The position numbers and the translations under genes are program-made. Below, piece after piece: positions 1-5,266 of a stretch of DNA of 5,266 nucleotides. The notes beneath the pieces were generated by a model. The model was not told where the DNA came from. It was given only the letters and a program-made list of their open reading frames with translations, and did not search any database. The stretch is taken from contig CACYCD010000043.1 of the NCBI GenBank assembly GCA_902772755.1, forward strand, positions 1 through 5,266, in the 5' to 3' direction. Numbering within the stretch: the first letter of the stretch is position 1; each line of letters opens with the position of its first letter. The DNA comes from an uncultured Ruminococcus sp. GTDB taxonomy: Bacteria; Bacillota; Clostridia; Oscillospirales; Acutalibacteraceae.

Positions 1-543
1 GGTGTTGCCTGCGATCCTGTCCGCAAGCTTTATGGTGTTCACACCCTTGGAAGAAAGCATCTCTCCCCAGGCTTCCGAGCTGGGAGCATAGACATCGGGG
101 CGATAGTTGCCCTCTGTCATATAAGTAAGCACCTCGCCGGACGCTATTTTGCGTATGGATACGCTGACGGATTTTCCGTTTATTCTCTGACCGCTCTTGT
201 TAAATTTTTGAGCCACAAGATTCATCCAGTCATCGGGGGCTTCGGAGCTCATTTCCGTTGCAGCTGCTACCTCGATGTTTATATCACCCTTGCCTGTTAC
301 CGTGATCGGGAAGGTACTGATATCCGCAAGGGTCTTTGAAGCGGTGTCGCTCTCATAGATATCAAGCTTGGGCTTTATGCTGTTTGTCTTGATCTCTTCA
401 TTGAACGCTTTCAGCTCGGTGATAGCGTCATCGTAAGAATAGACCTTCTCTTTGCCCGACTCATACTCTGTACAGCCGGTAACTGCACCTGCCGCAATTA
501 TCACGGAAAACGCTGCGGCAAGACATCTTTTTAATAATTTCAT
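1..543 (-). CDS. Probable lipoprotein with extracellular solute-binding-like domain (3' end cut by window edge)
   Basis: The reading frame is open from the start to the left edge and gives 181 residues with no stop. The N-terminus is a lipoprotein signal peptide: MKLLKR, a hydrophobic stretch rich in Ala, Ile and Val, then the lipobox VTGC with Cys24 as the predicted lipidated residue. A charged linker (about 25-75) follows, then a region with beta-strand character from FPITV onward (about 77-181). This contains VAAATEMSSEAPDDWM, KFNKSG, ISGEV-like RKIASGEVLTYM, and YRPDVYAPSSEAW, which resembles the first lobe of bacterial extracellular solute-binding proteins. In many Clostridia such domains are fused to a C-terminal von Willebrand A domain; that part would lie outside the window. 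The gene is translationally coupled to the preceding membrane-protein gene. Two in-frame ATGs exist (546 and 543); GGGAG at 551-555 is 4 and 7 nt away respectively, so 543 is preferred, giving a shared-base TGATG junction. The lipoprotein call is firm, the binding-domain call moderate. Confidence 0.72.
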   Translation of the reverse strand, partial: MKLLKRCLAAAFSVIIAAGAVTGCTEYESGKEKVYSYDDAITELKAFNEEIKTNSIKPKLDIYESDTASKTLADISTFPITVTGKGDINIEVAAATEMSSEAPDDWMNLVAQKFNKSGQRINGKSVSVSIRKIASGEVLTYMTEGNYRPDVYAPSSEAWGEMLSSKGVNTIKLADRIAGNT

Positions 544-1286
544 CATTTTTCTCCCATAGATGACTTCATAATTTTAAGCCATGCATCAAGCTCACTTCTG
601 TCGCTCACGCCGTTGCGGTTGTAGTTGTTGATGTAAGCAACGCAGTAGTTCAGCAGAGTGGCAATGGATTTTAACTCTTCTTCATTATCGGCAAAGGCTG
701 CATTGATTATGCGTTGGTCAAGCTCCTCTGTTCCCTTGTCGGTGTTTTCTATCAGAATACAGCAGTTGATAATATTGCGGAAATTCTGACACATACGTAT
801 CTCACTGCGGTCAAGTACCTCGACCGTATCTTCAAGATAGATAGCTTCATTGGCATCAAGCAGTGTTCTGTGCCGTGCCTGGTAGGTATCTATTCTGTCC
901 ATCTGCTCATAGCAACAGTCAACAAGGTTACTGAGCTTCGGATTGTTTTTTCTGAGCTGTTCCAGACGGACACGGGTTTTTTCGGGATTAAGACTGTCCT
1001 TGGCATACTCTGAAAAATTCTTCTGTTCGGCTTGACGGCGAGATTCCAGCAGACGGTTATCGTTCTGCCTTCTGATACTGCCGACCACTGCCGGTATAGT
1101 ACCTGCAGCTGTCAATGCAACGCCTGCACCGAGGGTTATATAAGAAGCGGCTGCTATTGCCTTTATAGTGCCAACACCCAGGGCGACTATCATAGCCGAG
1201 GTTTTGAATACTCCCACACCTATGCCTATCAAGCCTGCTGCGGCTGCAATTATGCCGAGAACTCTGAGTGCCTTAAGCATTTTCAA
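543..1286 (-). CDS. Unrecognised membrane protein with a Gly/Ala-rich N-terminal membrane region, TelA operon
   Basis: This 247-residue protein matches no family that I recognise with confidence. The N-terminus holds about three hydrophobic, Gly/Ala-rich segments (roughly 7-26, 29-47 and 49-70). They are followed by a positively charged stop-transfer region (IRRQNDNR) and a mostly helical soluble domain (about 75-247), which by the positive-inside rule should be cytoplasmic. That domain carries six cysteines, including two adjacent pairs (C124/C125 and C175/C176), plus C166 and C215. It contains VYLEDTVEVLDR-like acidic helices and ends in a charged tail. The gene starts 22 nt after the telA stop and overlaps the following lipoprotein gene, so the three are almost certainly co-transcribed. 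In Bacillus subtilis the telA homologue yaaN is paired with xpaC, another membrane protein. This gene occupies a comparable position, but I do not see the typical XpaC C-terminal motif, so homology is not claimed. The start is a TTG, chosen because AGGAG lies 9 nt upstream; the in-frame ATG at 1280 would be 15 nt away. Confidence 0.85.
   Translation of the reverse strand: MKMLKALRVLGIIAAAAGLIGIGVGVFKTSAMIVALGVGTIKAIAAASYITLGAGVALTAAGTIPAVVGSIRRQNDNRLLESRRQAEQKNFSEYAKDSLNPEKTRVRLEQLRKNNPKLSNLVDCCYEQMDRIDTYQARHRTLLDANEAIYLEDTVEVLDRSEIRMCQNFRNIINCCILIENTDKGTEELDQRIINAAFADNEEELKSIATLLNYCVAYINNYNRNGVSDRSELDAWLKIMKSSMGEK
551..555 (-). promoter_or_regulatory. Ribosome binding site of the lipoprotein gene, inside the upstream gene
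   Basis: On the minus strand the sequence GGGAG is followed by AAAA and then two tandem ATG codons. The site lies within the last codons of the upstream membrane-protein gene, whose TGA stop (545-543) overlaps both candidate starts. This is a typical layout for translational coupling. The 7-nt distance to the second ATG (543) is nearer the usual spacing than the 4-nt distance to the first. Confidence 0.6.
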
Positions 1287-1295
1287 ACACTTTCA

Positions 1296-1300
1296 CTCCT
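1296..1300 (-). promoter_or_regulatory. Ribosome binding site that favours a TTG start
   Basis: AGGAG on the minus strand lies in the 22-nt gap between the telA stop and the next gene. It is 9 nt from a TTG at 1286 and 15 nt from the in-frame ATG at 1280. The spacing favours TTG, which would add two residues to the N-terminus and could lower translation relative to telA. Confidence 0.65.
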
Positions 1301-1308
1301 AATGAACA

Positions 1309-2445
1309 TTATTTTCTTTTAGTTGCTGTTGCGGAGAGTATTCCCTGAACCAGCTCACGCTCCGAGTTGGCGATCACGTTGACTGCAGCACGGCGATCCT
1401 GAGCACCCTTTTCTTCGATTGCGATATAATCGAGAACAGCACCTGTTATTTCCTTGTTTACATAATCTATTGTTTCGGTATCAATGATACTTCTCTGTGA
1501 TGACTTTGCGGACTCAACAACACTGAGGTGGAACTGAGCAGCCTGCTCTCTGAGCATTCTGTTTGTAAGGTCGTCAACTGCGTTTGCAGCCTCGGCAGCC
1601 TTGAGATTGTTGCTAATCGCAATGGACATAGCGATCTTCTTTCTCCACAGGGGCATTGTGTTTACAATACTGCTCTGGAGCTTCATCGACATATCCTCAT
1701 CGTTGTGCTGGATCATCTTTATCTGCGGTGCAGACTGCAAACAGGCTGTGCGTGTGAGGCGGAGGTTGTGTACCTGCTTTTCAAACTGGTCGCAGGTCTT
1801 TGCAAAGTTGTCAGCCATCATTGCGTCCTCGGGCAGACCCGACATCTCAGCCTTGTCATAAAGCTCCTGCAATTCGCCGTTTCTGGCATTTTCCAGTGCG
1901 ATCTCGGCAGCTTTGATGTACATTGTCAATGCTTTGAAGGTCTGCCAGTTCTCCTCATAGAGAGCTTCCAGCATAGCGATATCCCTTTGCAGACCCAGCT
2001 TGTGACCCTCCAGCTGTTTTTCTATGCGTTCAAGGGTTTTTTCTGCACTTTCATTCCTTGTCCTAACTGTCTTTGCGGAAACCTTTAGCTTGTTGAACAA
2101 GCCCGAGAGAAAACCTCCCTGATCCTTTCCGCCTTCCATACCGTCCATGGCAACTACCATTTCAAGCAGAAGGTTGCTGATCTCGCCCGTATTTTTGGTC
2201 TTTACGTCCTGCAAGGTCTTGGTGGCGATCGCAGCAGACTGCTTCTGCACGGTAGCACCATAGTTGGTAACTATCTCATTTTTATGAAGATCTATTTTCT
2301 TGGAAAATTCCTCGATCTGCTGTCTTTCTTCAGCAGACAGGTTTTCCACTTCCGTCAAGACCTGCTCAGTCGTTACAGCAAGGTCGGTGGCTGCCGCAGG
2401 AGACTCTTCCTCGGGTGTGCCGTCCAGTACAAGTTCAATTGCCAT
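1309..2445 (-). CDS. telA: TelA/YaaN family (toxic anion resistance) protein
   Basis: The 378-residue protein has the length and features of the TelA/YaaN family (PF05816, named for tellurite resistance; B. subtilis YaaN is similar in size). It has no signal peptide or membrane segment, so it should be cytosolic. After an acidic variable N-terminus (1-40) comes an almost wholly helical, coiled-coil-rich body. A Gly-rich turn (GMEGGKDQGGFLSGLFNKLK, 102-121) precedes a long charged helix. The family signature is at about 228-271: LRLTRTACLQSAPQIKMIQ, then VNTMPLWRKKI. Members were linked to resistance to tellurite, colicins, phage or antibiotics in various bacteria, but the biochemical role is unsettled, and tellurite resistance should not be assumed here. 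It is the first gene of an operon with an unrecognised membrane protein and a solute-binding-like lipoprotein, which points to an envelope-related role. The ATG start is supported by AAGGAAG 8 nt upstream and by a strong promoter about 65 nt upstream. Confidence 0.93.
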   Translation of the reverse strand: MAIELVLDGTPEEESPAAATDLAVTTEQVLTEVENLSAEERQQIEEFSKKIDLHKNEIVTNYGATVQKQSAAIATKTLQDVKTKNTGEISNLLLEMVVAMDGMEGGKDQGGFLSGLFNKLKVSAKTVRTRNESAEKTLERIEKQLEGHKLGLQRDIAMLEALYEENWQTFKALTMYIKAAEIALENARNGELQELYDKAEMSGLPEDAMMADNFAKTCDQFEKQVHNLRLTRTACLQSAPQIKMIQHNDEDMSMKLQSSIVNTMPLWRKKIAMSIAISNNLKAAEAANAVDDLTNRMLREQAAQFHLSVVESAKSSQRSIIDTETIDYVNKEITGAVLDYIAIEEKGAQDRRAAVNVIANSERELVQGILSATATKRK

Positions 2446-2453
2446 ATTTTTTT

Positions 2454-2460
2454 CTTCCTT
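2454..2460 (-). promoter_or_regulatory. Ribosome binding site of telA
   Basis: AAGGAAG on the minus strand, separated by an 8-nt A-rich spacer from the telA ATG at 2445. This supports the chosen start. Confidence 0.7.
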
Positions 2461-2510
2461 TCCCTATCCAATAAAAATTTTTTAAAATCCTGATTGGTAT
2501 TATTGAATAT

Positions 2511-2540
2511 ATTATAACAAATATATAGGTTTTTTGTCAA
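2511..2540 (-). promoter_or_regulatory. Extended -10 sigma-A promoter of the telA operon
   Basis: On the minus strand there is a perfect -35 box TTGACA (2540-2535), an 18-nt spacer, and a perfect -10 box TATAAT (2516-2511) preceded by TGT, the extended -10 motif. The predicted transcription start is near 2504, giving a leader of about 59 nt before telA. The leader is A/T-rich with no strong hairpin; it holds a weak CCAAT/ATTGG inverted repeat (2468-2472 and 2493-2497). Matching both consensus boxes plus TGn suggests strong housekeeping expression unless a repressor acts. Confidence 0.88.
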
Positions 2541-2598
2541 GAGTACCTTTGTTTAATTGGAAAATTTGAGCATTGTTTTCATAGCAGCATTCATTTTC

Positions 2599-2639
2599 AA
2601 AAATATAAGGTGCGTAAGTTAAAATAACTCACACACCTT
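2599..2639 (-). terminator. Intrinsic terminator after ugd
   Basis: Bases 2607-2621 pair with 2625-2639 in a 15-position stem with two internal mismatches and a 3-nt A/T loop. On the minus strand the stem is followed by ATATTTTTG, a short U tract. The hairpin begins about 42 nt after the ugd stop and ends before the telA promoter, so it separates the two units. The plus-strand side has no T tract, so it works mainly for minus-strand transcription. Confidence 0.8.
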
Positions 2640-2647
2640 ACCCTCTA

Positions 2648-2664
2648 AAAGCTCTCTGAGCTTT
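2648..2664 (-). repeat. Small perfect hairpin between ugd stop and its terminator
   Basis: AAAGCTC and GAGCTTT form a perfect 7-bp inverted repeat with a 3-nt loop. It lies just after the ugd stop codon and before the longer terminator hairpin. On the minus strand it is followed only by TTTTAGAGGG-type sequence, partly inside the stem, so it is a weak terminator at best. It may be an accessory 3'-end structure protecting the ugd mRNA. Confidence 0.5.
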
Positions 2665-2680
2665 CAGTATACGTTATATA

Positions 2681-3877
2681 TCAGTCTCTTCTGAACAGAT
2701 CTCTTGTGTATACTTTGTCCTCTACATCTCCGAGAATGTCGGCATCGAAGCGGTTTGCAACTATCACATCAGACTGTGCTTTGAACTTTTCAAGATCATT
2801 AACTACAGTGCTGTTGAAGAAAGCTGAACCGTCCTCCAGTGTAGGCTCATAGATGATCACGGGAACACCGTTTGCCTTGATCCTCTTCATTACGTCCTGA
2901 ATAGCAGAAGCTCTGAAATTATCGCTGTTGCTCTTCATTGTCAGACGGTAAACACCGACTACCTTGGGATCACGTGCAAGGATCTGATCTGCGATGTAAT
3001 CCTTTCTCACTACATTAGACTTTACAACAGCCTCTATCATAGTCTGGGGAACGTCCTTGTAGTTTGCAAGGAGCTGTTTTGTATCCTTGGGCAGACAATA
3101 TCCGCCGTAACCGAAGGAGGGGTTGTTGTAGTGACTGCCGATTCTGGGATCCATACATACACCGTCGATGATCTCCTGAGTGTTGAGTCCCTTTGACTGA
3201 GCATAGGTGTCAAGCTCATTGAAATAGCTCACACGTACAGCAAGATAGGTGTTGGCAAACAGCTTGATAGCCTCTGCCTCTGTGGGGTGTGTGATAAGTA
3301 TCTTCACATCCTTATCCTCTGCACCCTGCTTCAAAAGACCTGCAAACATTTCGGCAGCTTCACGCTGGTCGTCCTCAGCACCGACAACTATGCGGCTGGG
3401 ATGGAGGTTATCATAGAGTGCCTTGGACTCACGGAGAAATTCGGGGCTGAAGATGATGTTTTCAATTCCGTATTTTTTCTTTACAGCTTCCGTGTAGCCA
3501 ACCGGAATAGTACTTTTGATTACCATCATTACCTCGGGATTAACGGCAAGGGTCTGTTCAATGGCATCTTCTACTGCACTTGTGTCAAAGAAGTGGTTCT
3601 TATCATCATAATTGGTAGGTGTAGCAATAATTACCAATTCAGCTGACTTGTACGCTGCAGCCTTGTCAGTGGTTGTTGTAAGGTTCAGCTTACGCTGTCC
3701 TTCACGAACCTCACGGAAAAAACGCTCTATCTCGTCATCCTGGATAGGACTGATCCAATTGTTGAGTTTTTCTGCCTTGTTTTCTGTTGTAGTAATTGCC
3801 GTTACCTCGTGATCCTGTGCAAGAAGCACTGCAAGACTGAGGCCGACATAACCTACACCGGCAACTGTGATTTTCAT
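2681..3877 (-). CDS. ugd: UDP-glucose 6-dehydrogenase
   Basis: The enzyme oxidises UDP-glucose to UDP-glucuronate in the cytosol, normally with two NAD+, supplying a precursor for capsule, exopolysaccharide or cell-wall glycans. The 398-residue length matches the short bacterial class (E. coli Ugd about 388, streptococcal HasB about 402), and similarity by recall runs along the whole protein. Visible motifs are the Rossmann loop GVGYVG (7-12), ATPTNY (85-90), KSTIPVG (121-127), [19 protein letters not shown] (144-162), the central helix with Lys205 and Asn209 in [12 protein letters not shown], and the catalytic loop [14 protein letters not shown] with nucleophile Cys261 and Lys264/Asp265. The C-terminal UDP-binding domain holds [16 protein letters not shown] (310-325) and IIYEP (341-345), and the protein ends KVYTRDLF. 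One oddity is residue 29: the Asp at the end of strand beta 2 that normally binds the NAD adenosine ribose is Thr (context AITTTEN). The ATG is supported by GGAGG 6 nt upstream. The gene has its own promoter and terminator and appears monocistronic. Confidence 0.97.
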   Translation of the reverse strand: MKITVAGVGYVGLSLAVLLAQDHEVTAITTTENKAEKLNNWISPIQDDEIERFFREVREGQRKLNLTTTTDKAAAYKSAELVIIATPTNYDDKNHFFDTSAVEDAIEQTLAVNPEVMMVIKSTIPVGYTEAVKKKYGIENIIFSPEFLRESKALYDNLHPSRIVVGAEDDQREAAEMFAGLLKQGAEDKDVKILITHPTEAEAIKLFANTYLAVRVSYFNELDTYAQSKGLNTQEIIDGVCMDPRIGSHYNNPSFGYGGYCLPKDTKQLLANYKDVPQTMIEAVVKSNVVRKDYIADQILARDPKVVGVYRLTMKSNSDNFRASAIQDVMKRIKANGVPVIIYEPTLEDGSAFFNSTVVNDLEKFKAQSDVIVANRFDADILGDVEDKVYTRDLFRRD

Positions 3878-3883
3878 ATTATT

Positions 3884-3888
3884 CCTCC
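3884..3888 (-). promoter_or_regulatory. Ribosome binding site of ugd
   Basis: A perfect GGAGG on the minus strand, 6 nt before the ugd ATG at 3877. It predicts efficient initiation and confirms the start codon. Confidence 0.8.
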
Positions 3889-3906
3889 AAAATTCAATTT
3901 CTAACC

Positions 3907-3921
3907 ATTTTTCGCAAAAAT
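3907..3921 (-). repeat. A/T hairpin overlapping the T tract of the ugd leader
   Basis: On the minus strand ATTTTT, loop GCG and AAAAAT form a 6-bp perfect inverted repeat. Its left arm is the T tract that follows the larger leader hairpin (3925-3952), so in RNA the U tract can pair with the A tract downstream. It is weak because all pairs are A-U, but the overlap makes it notable. Confidence 0.45.
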
Positions 3922-3952
3922 TACGGGCATCTCTGCAAATGCAGAAACACCC
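3916..3952 (-). terminator. Hairpin plus T tract at the 5' end of the ugd transcript (candidate attenuator or upstream terminator)
   Basis: Bases 3925-3937 pair with 3940-3952 in a 12-13 bp stem with no mismatch in RNA, using three G-U pairs, and a loop of 2-4 nt. The inner part TCTGCA/TGCAGA is a perfect palindrome in DNA. On the minus strand the stem is followed by GTAATTTTTG, a terminator-like U tract 4 nt away. The stem starts within a few bases of the transcription start predicted from the ugd promoter. It could be an attenuator of ugd, the terminator of the upstream nucleotidyltransferase unit (no other terminator is seen after 4025), a 5' mRNA-stabilising stem, or an operator. The structure is clear; its role is inferred. 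Confidence 0.55.
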
Positions 3953-3956
3953 TTAT

Positions 3957-3984
3957 ATTATATCACCAATTTTTTAATTGTCAA
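3957..3984 (-). promoter_or_regulatory. Sigma-A promoter of ugd
   Basis: A perfect TTGACA (3984-3979), a 16-nt spacer and a perfect TATAAT (3962-3957) on the minus strand. The predicted start is near 3950, leaving a leader of roughly 73 nt. The spacer contains the inverted repeat CAATT-N4-AATTG (3967-3980), which overlaps the -35 end and might be an operator, although AT-rich repeats can arise by chance. Confidence 0.85.
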
Positions 3985-4024
3985 TCATTTTTTAGAAATA
4001 TGTCGATTTTGCGTGAAATTGCTA

Positions 4025-5143
4025 TTATTTCTTTAACAGCTGTTTTATCATAACATAAGCACGCTTTCTGCCGACTGTAAGAGCTCTTGCAACCTTTATG
4101 AACGGAATCAGCGGAAGCAGGATCTTGTGCTTGTAGATAAACGGATAAAACTGTTTTATCTCTCCCATCGGAATAAAAAACCTTCTGAACACATATTTCA
4201 GTTTACCCTTTGTTCCGCCACCGAGCTTCTCAACATCGTTTTTTACTCTGTTGCCTATGGTTCCGCCTGTACCTGAAAAAATAATGTAATCAAGGAATGG
4301 ATCATCGGAAAAATCCACAGACCCTCCGCTGAACAAATCTAATGCAAGCGTTCTGAATTGATGCTCCCAGTCTTTGATACCCAGCTTTGTCAGCTCTTTT
4401 TCAATATATTCAAAGTCCAGCTGATCCTTATACTTATTGATAAAGACATATACGTCAACAAGCGAACGAAGCCCGACACCGTTTTGTATGAAATGCTTAT
4501 AGGAGTGAGCTATGTTGTAAATATAGAAATCCTCATTGCTGAAATGGAAGCCGTAGTTATTGCCCTGATCCTTTATCAGTCTGCTTTTGACATCCTTATA
4601 ATACTCGTAAAGCTTGCTGTCGTGCTGTGTTCCGAAGAGTTCACGGTGCATTTCAAAATTACTCACGGGGTCTTTATAGTAGATATCGTGACTGCCTAGA
4701 CCGTACACCTCTACCCTAAATCCTATCCCAAGCATAATATCTCTGAGCTTTTCCGCACGTGAGGGATCTATCAATATATCATAATCCGACATCTGACGCA
4801 TTCCGATAAATTGATAAACATCCTTTAGCACTGCACCCTTGAGCGGCATATACCAAATTTTCTCTTTTTCAAGCTGTTCAAACAAGAGATCCTTGTTGAT
4901 TTCAAGTATTGCTATTTTACGGATCGTCCTGCCACGTGATTCGGTAAATCTTTCATTGGACATTTTGACCTTTTCAAGTGCAAACGAAACCAGGGAATCA
5001 AGAGAATGCTTTGCAGAAGCCTTGTACAATAAATCAAGGTCAATTTGTTCCACTCTGCTTTTGTCGGGCATAAGGTCGTTCACGGCACAGCCACAAAGGT
5101 AGATGACCTCTTTTATTATGCTCAAATATTCATTTCTGTTCAT
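4025..5143 (-). CDS. Nucleotidyltransferase-fold protein (NTP_transf_5 type)
   Basis: The 372-residue protein carries hallmarks of the uncharacterised nucleotidyltransferase family PF14907. A helical N-terminal region (1-90) is followed by YMPLKGAVLKDVY (98-110) with the conserved Lys102-Gly103. MRQMSDYDILID (115-126) has Arg116 and the metal-binding pair Asp120/Asp122. NFEMHREL (162-169) could give the third acidic ligand, Glu164. A helical segment IAHSYKHFIQNGVGLRSLVDVY (211-232) has conserved His213 and Arg226. The C-terminus is basic with aromatic and proline-rich stretches (about 312-372), and may contact the membrane. There is no signal peptide. Family members occur in polysaccharide and RiPP clusters, such as some Firmicute lasso-peptide clusters, and the substrate is generally unknown. 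The start overlaps the stop of the PqqD-like gene (ATGA), with GGAG 10 nt upstream inside that gene, so the two are translationally coupled. No convincing terminator is seen in the 40 nt between the stop codon and the ugd promoter. Confidence 0.88.
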   Translation of the reverse strand: MNRNEYLSIIKEVIYLCGCAVNDLMPDKSRVEQIDLDLLYKASAKHSLDSLVSFALEKVKMSNERFTESRGRTIRKIAILEINKDLLFEQLEKEKIWYMPLKGAVLKDVYQFIGMRQMSDYDILIDPSRAEKLRDIMLGIGFRVEVYGLGSHDIYYKDPVSNFEMHRELFGTQHDSKLYEYYKDVKSRLIKDQGNNYGFHFSNEDFYIYNIAHSYKHFIQNGVGLRSLVDVYVFINKYKDQLDFEYIEKELTKLGIKDWEHQFRTLALDLFSGGSVDFSDDPFLDYIIFSGTGGTIGNRVKNDVEKLGGGTKGKLKYVFRRFFIPMGEIKQFYPFIYKHKILLPLIPFIKVARALTVGRKRAYVMIKQLLKK

Positions 5144-5266
5144 TCATTAACTGCTCCGATTGTTTTGAGCTCATTCACTGCTTTTTGAACGTCATTTTTG
5201 GCAGTATCACGGGAAATACCGTATTTTTCCGCAAGCTGTGTTATCACCTGCTCTTCCGTTGTATCA
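5140..5266 (-). CDS. PqqD-like protein, C-terminal fragment (5' end beyond window edge)
   Basis: Forty-one residues are visible before a TGA stop. They read TTEEQVITQLAEKYGIS, then RDTAKNDVQKAVNELKTIG and AVNE. This matches the C-terminal half of PqqD-family domains (PF05402): a short acidic turn, a helix with LAEKYG, then a helix of the form D-V-x-x-x-x-x-x-L ending in a glycine-containing turn. PqqD proteins act as peptide chaperones, or RiPP precursor recognition elements, for radical-SAM and other modifying enzymes. Stand-alone PqqD-like proteins also occur in polysaccharide clusters, where their role is unknown. Its stop codon overlaps the start of the nucleotidyltransferase gene by 4 nt, implying a joint function. 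The fragment is short, so assignment rests on this pattern plus the partner gene. Confidence 0.68.
   Translation of the reverse strand, partial: DTTEEQVITQLAEKYGISRDTAKNDVQKAVNELKTIGAVNE

Noticed and set aside
543..1286. XpaC identity for the gene after telA
   Set aside because: Only position agrees with the B. subtilis xpaC-yaaN pairing; the expected XpaC sequence pattern was not seen, so the gene is left unnamed.
1528..2088. Long plus-strand open frame (186 codons) within telA
   Set aside because: It lies fully antisense to a clear TelA gene, has Cys-rich low-plausibility composition, and no ribosome site or family resemblance.
1309..2445. Specific claim of tellurite resistance
   Set aside because: The family name is historical; no other ter or teh gene is visible in the window and the function of family members varies.
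3287..3646. Plus-strand open frame antisense to ugd
   Set aside because: The minus-strand ugd is unmistakable over the same bases; this frame shows no recognisable motif.
3889..3956. Riboswitch upstream of ugd
   Set aside because: The leader is only about 73 nt with one main stem and no multi-helix core of a known aptamer; simple attenuation or stabilisation fits better.
3985..4024. Separate terminator directly after the nucleotidyltransferase gene
   Set aside because: This A/T-rich 40-nt stretch shows no stem of useful length before the ugd promoter.
4358..4699. Plus-strand hydrophobic open frame antisense to the nucleotidyltransferase gene
   Set aside because: Its hydrophobic character follows from the complement of charged codons on the coding strand; no start signals are seen.

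Overview
The window looks like a chromosomal segment of an anaerobic Clostridia-type Firmicute, probably a Ruminococcus or another Oscillospiraceae. This is inferred from moderate GC with AT-rich intergenic regions, strong AGGAGG-type ribosome binding sites, consensus sigma-A promoters, and the protein types present. No marker gene fixes the species. Every supported gene is on the minus strand, so transcription runs from high to low coordinates. Two genes are cut by the window edges.

Reading in the direction of transcription, the first unit (5266 to 4025) holds the C-terminal end of a PqqD-like protein and a complete 372-residue nucleotidyltransferase-fold protein of the NTP_transf_5 type. 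Their stop and start codons overlap (ATGA). Such pairs occur in polysaccharide and modified-peptide (RiPP) clusters; the rest of this cluster lies beyond the right edge. The second unit (3984 to about 2599) is a single gene, ugd, for UDP-glucose 6-dehydrogenase. It has its own consensus promoter, a strong hairpin at the very start of its predicted transcript, and an intrinsic terminator downstream. The enzyme is well preserved except at residue 29, where the usual NAD-ribose-binding Asp is Thr.

The third unit (2540 to beyond position 1) begins at a near-perfect extended -10 promoter. It encodes a TelA/YaaN-family protein, then an unrecognised membrane protein with a probable TTG start, then the N-terminal part of a lipoprotein that resembles an extracellular solute-binding protein. 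The TelA gene is 22 nt from the second gene, and the second and third overlap at stop/start. The arrangement suggests one envelope-associated module with a cytosolic coiled-coil protein, a membrane protein and an extracytoplasmic lipoprotein.

The intergenic regions are short (235 and 147 nt) and are largely explained by promoters, ribosome binding sites and hairpins. I see no tRNA, rRNA, CRISPR array, insertion sequence or phage gene. The items most worth a second look are the ugd leader hairpin with its competing A/T hairpin, the Thr29 substitution in Ugd, the PqqD-nucleotidyltransferase pair, and the TelA operon with its unrecognised middle gene.
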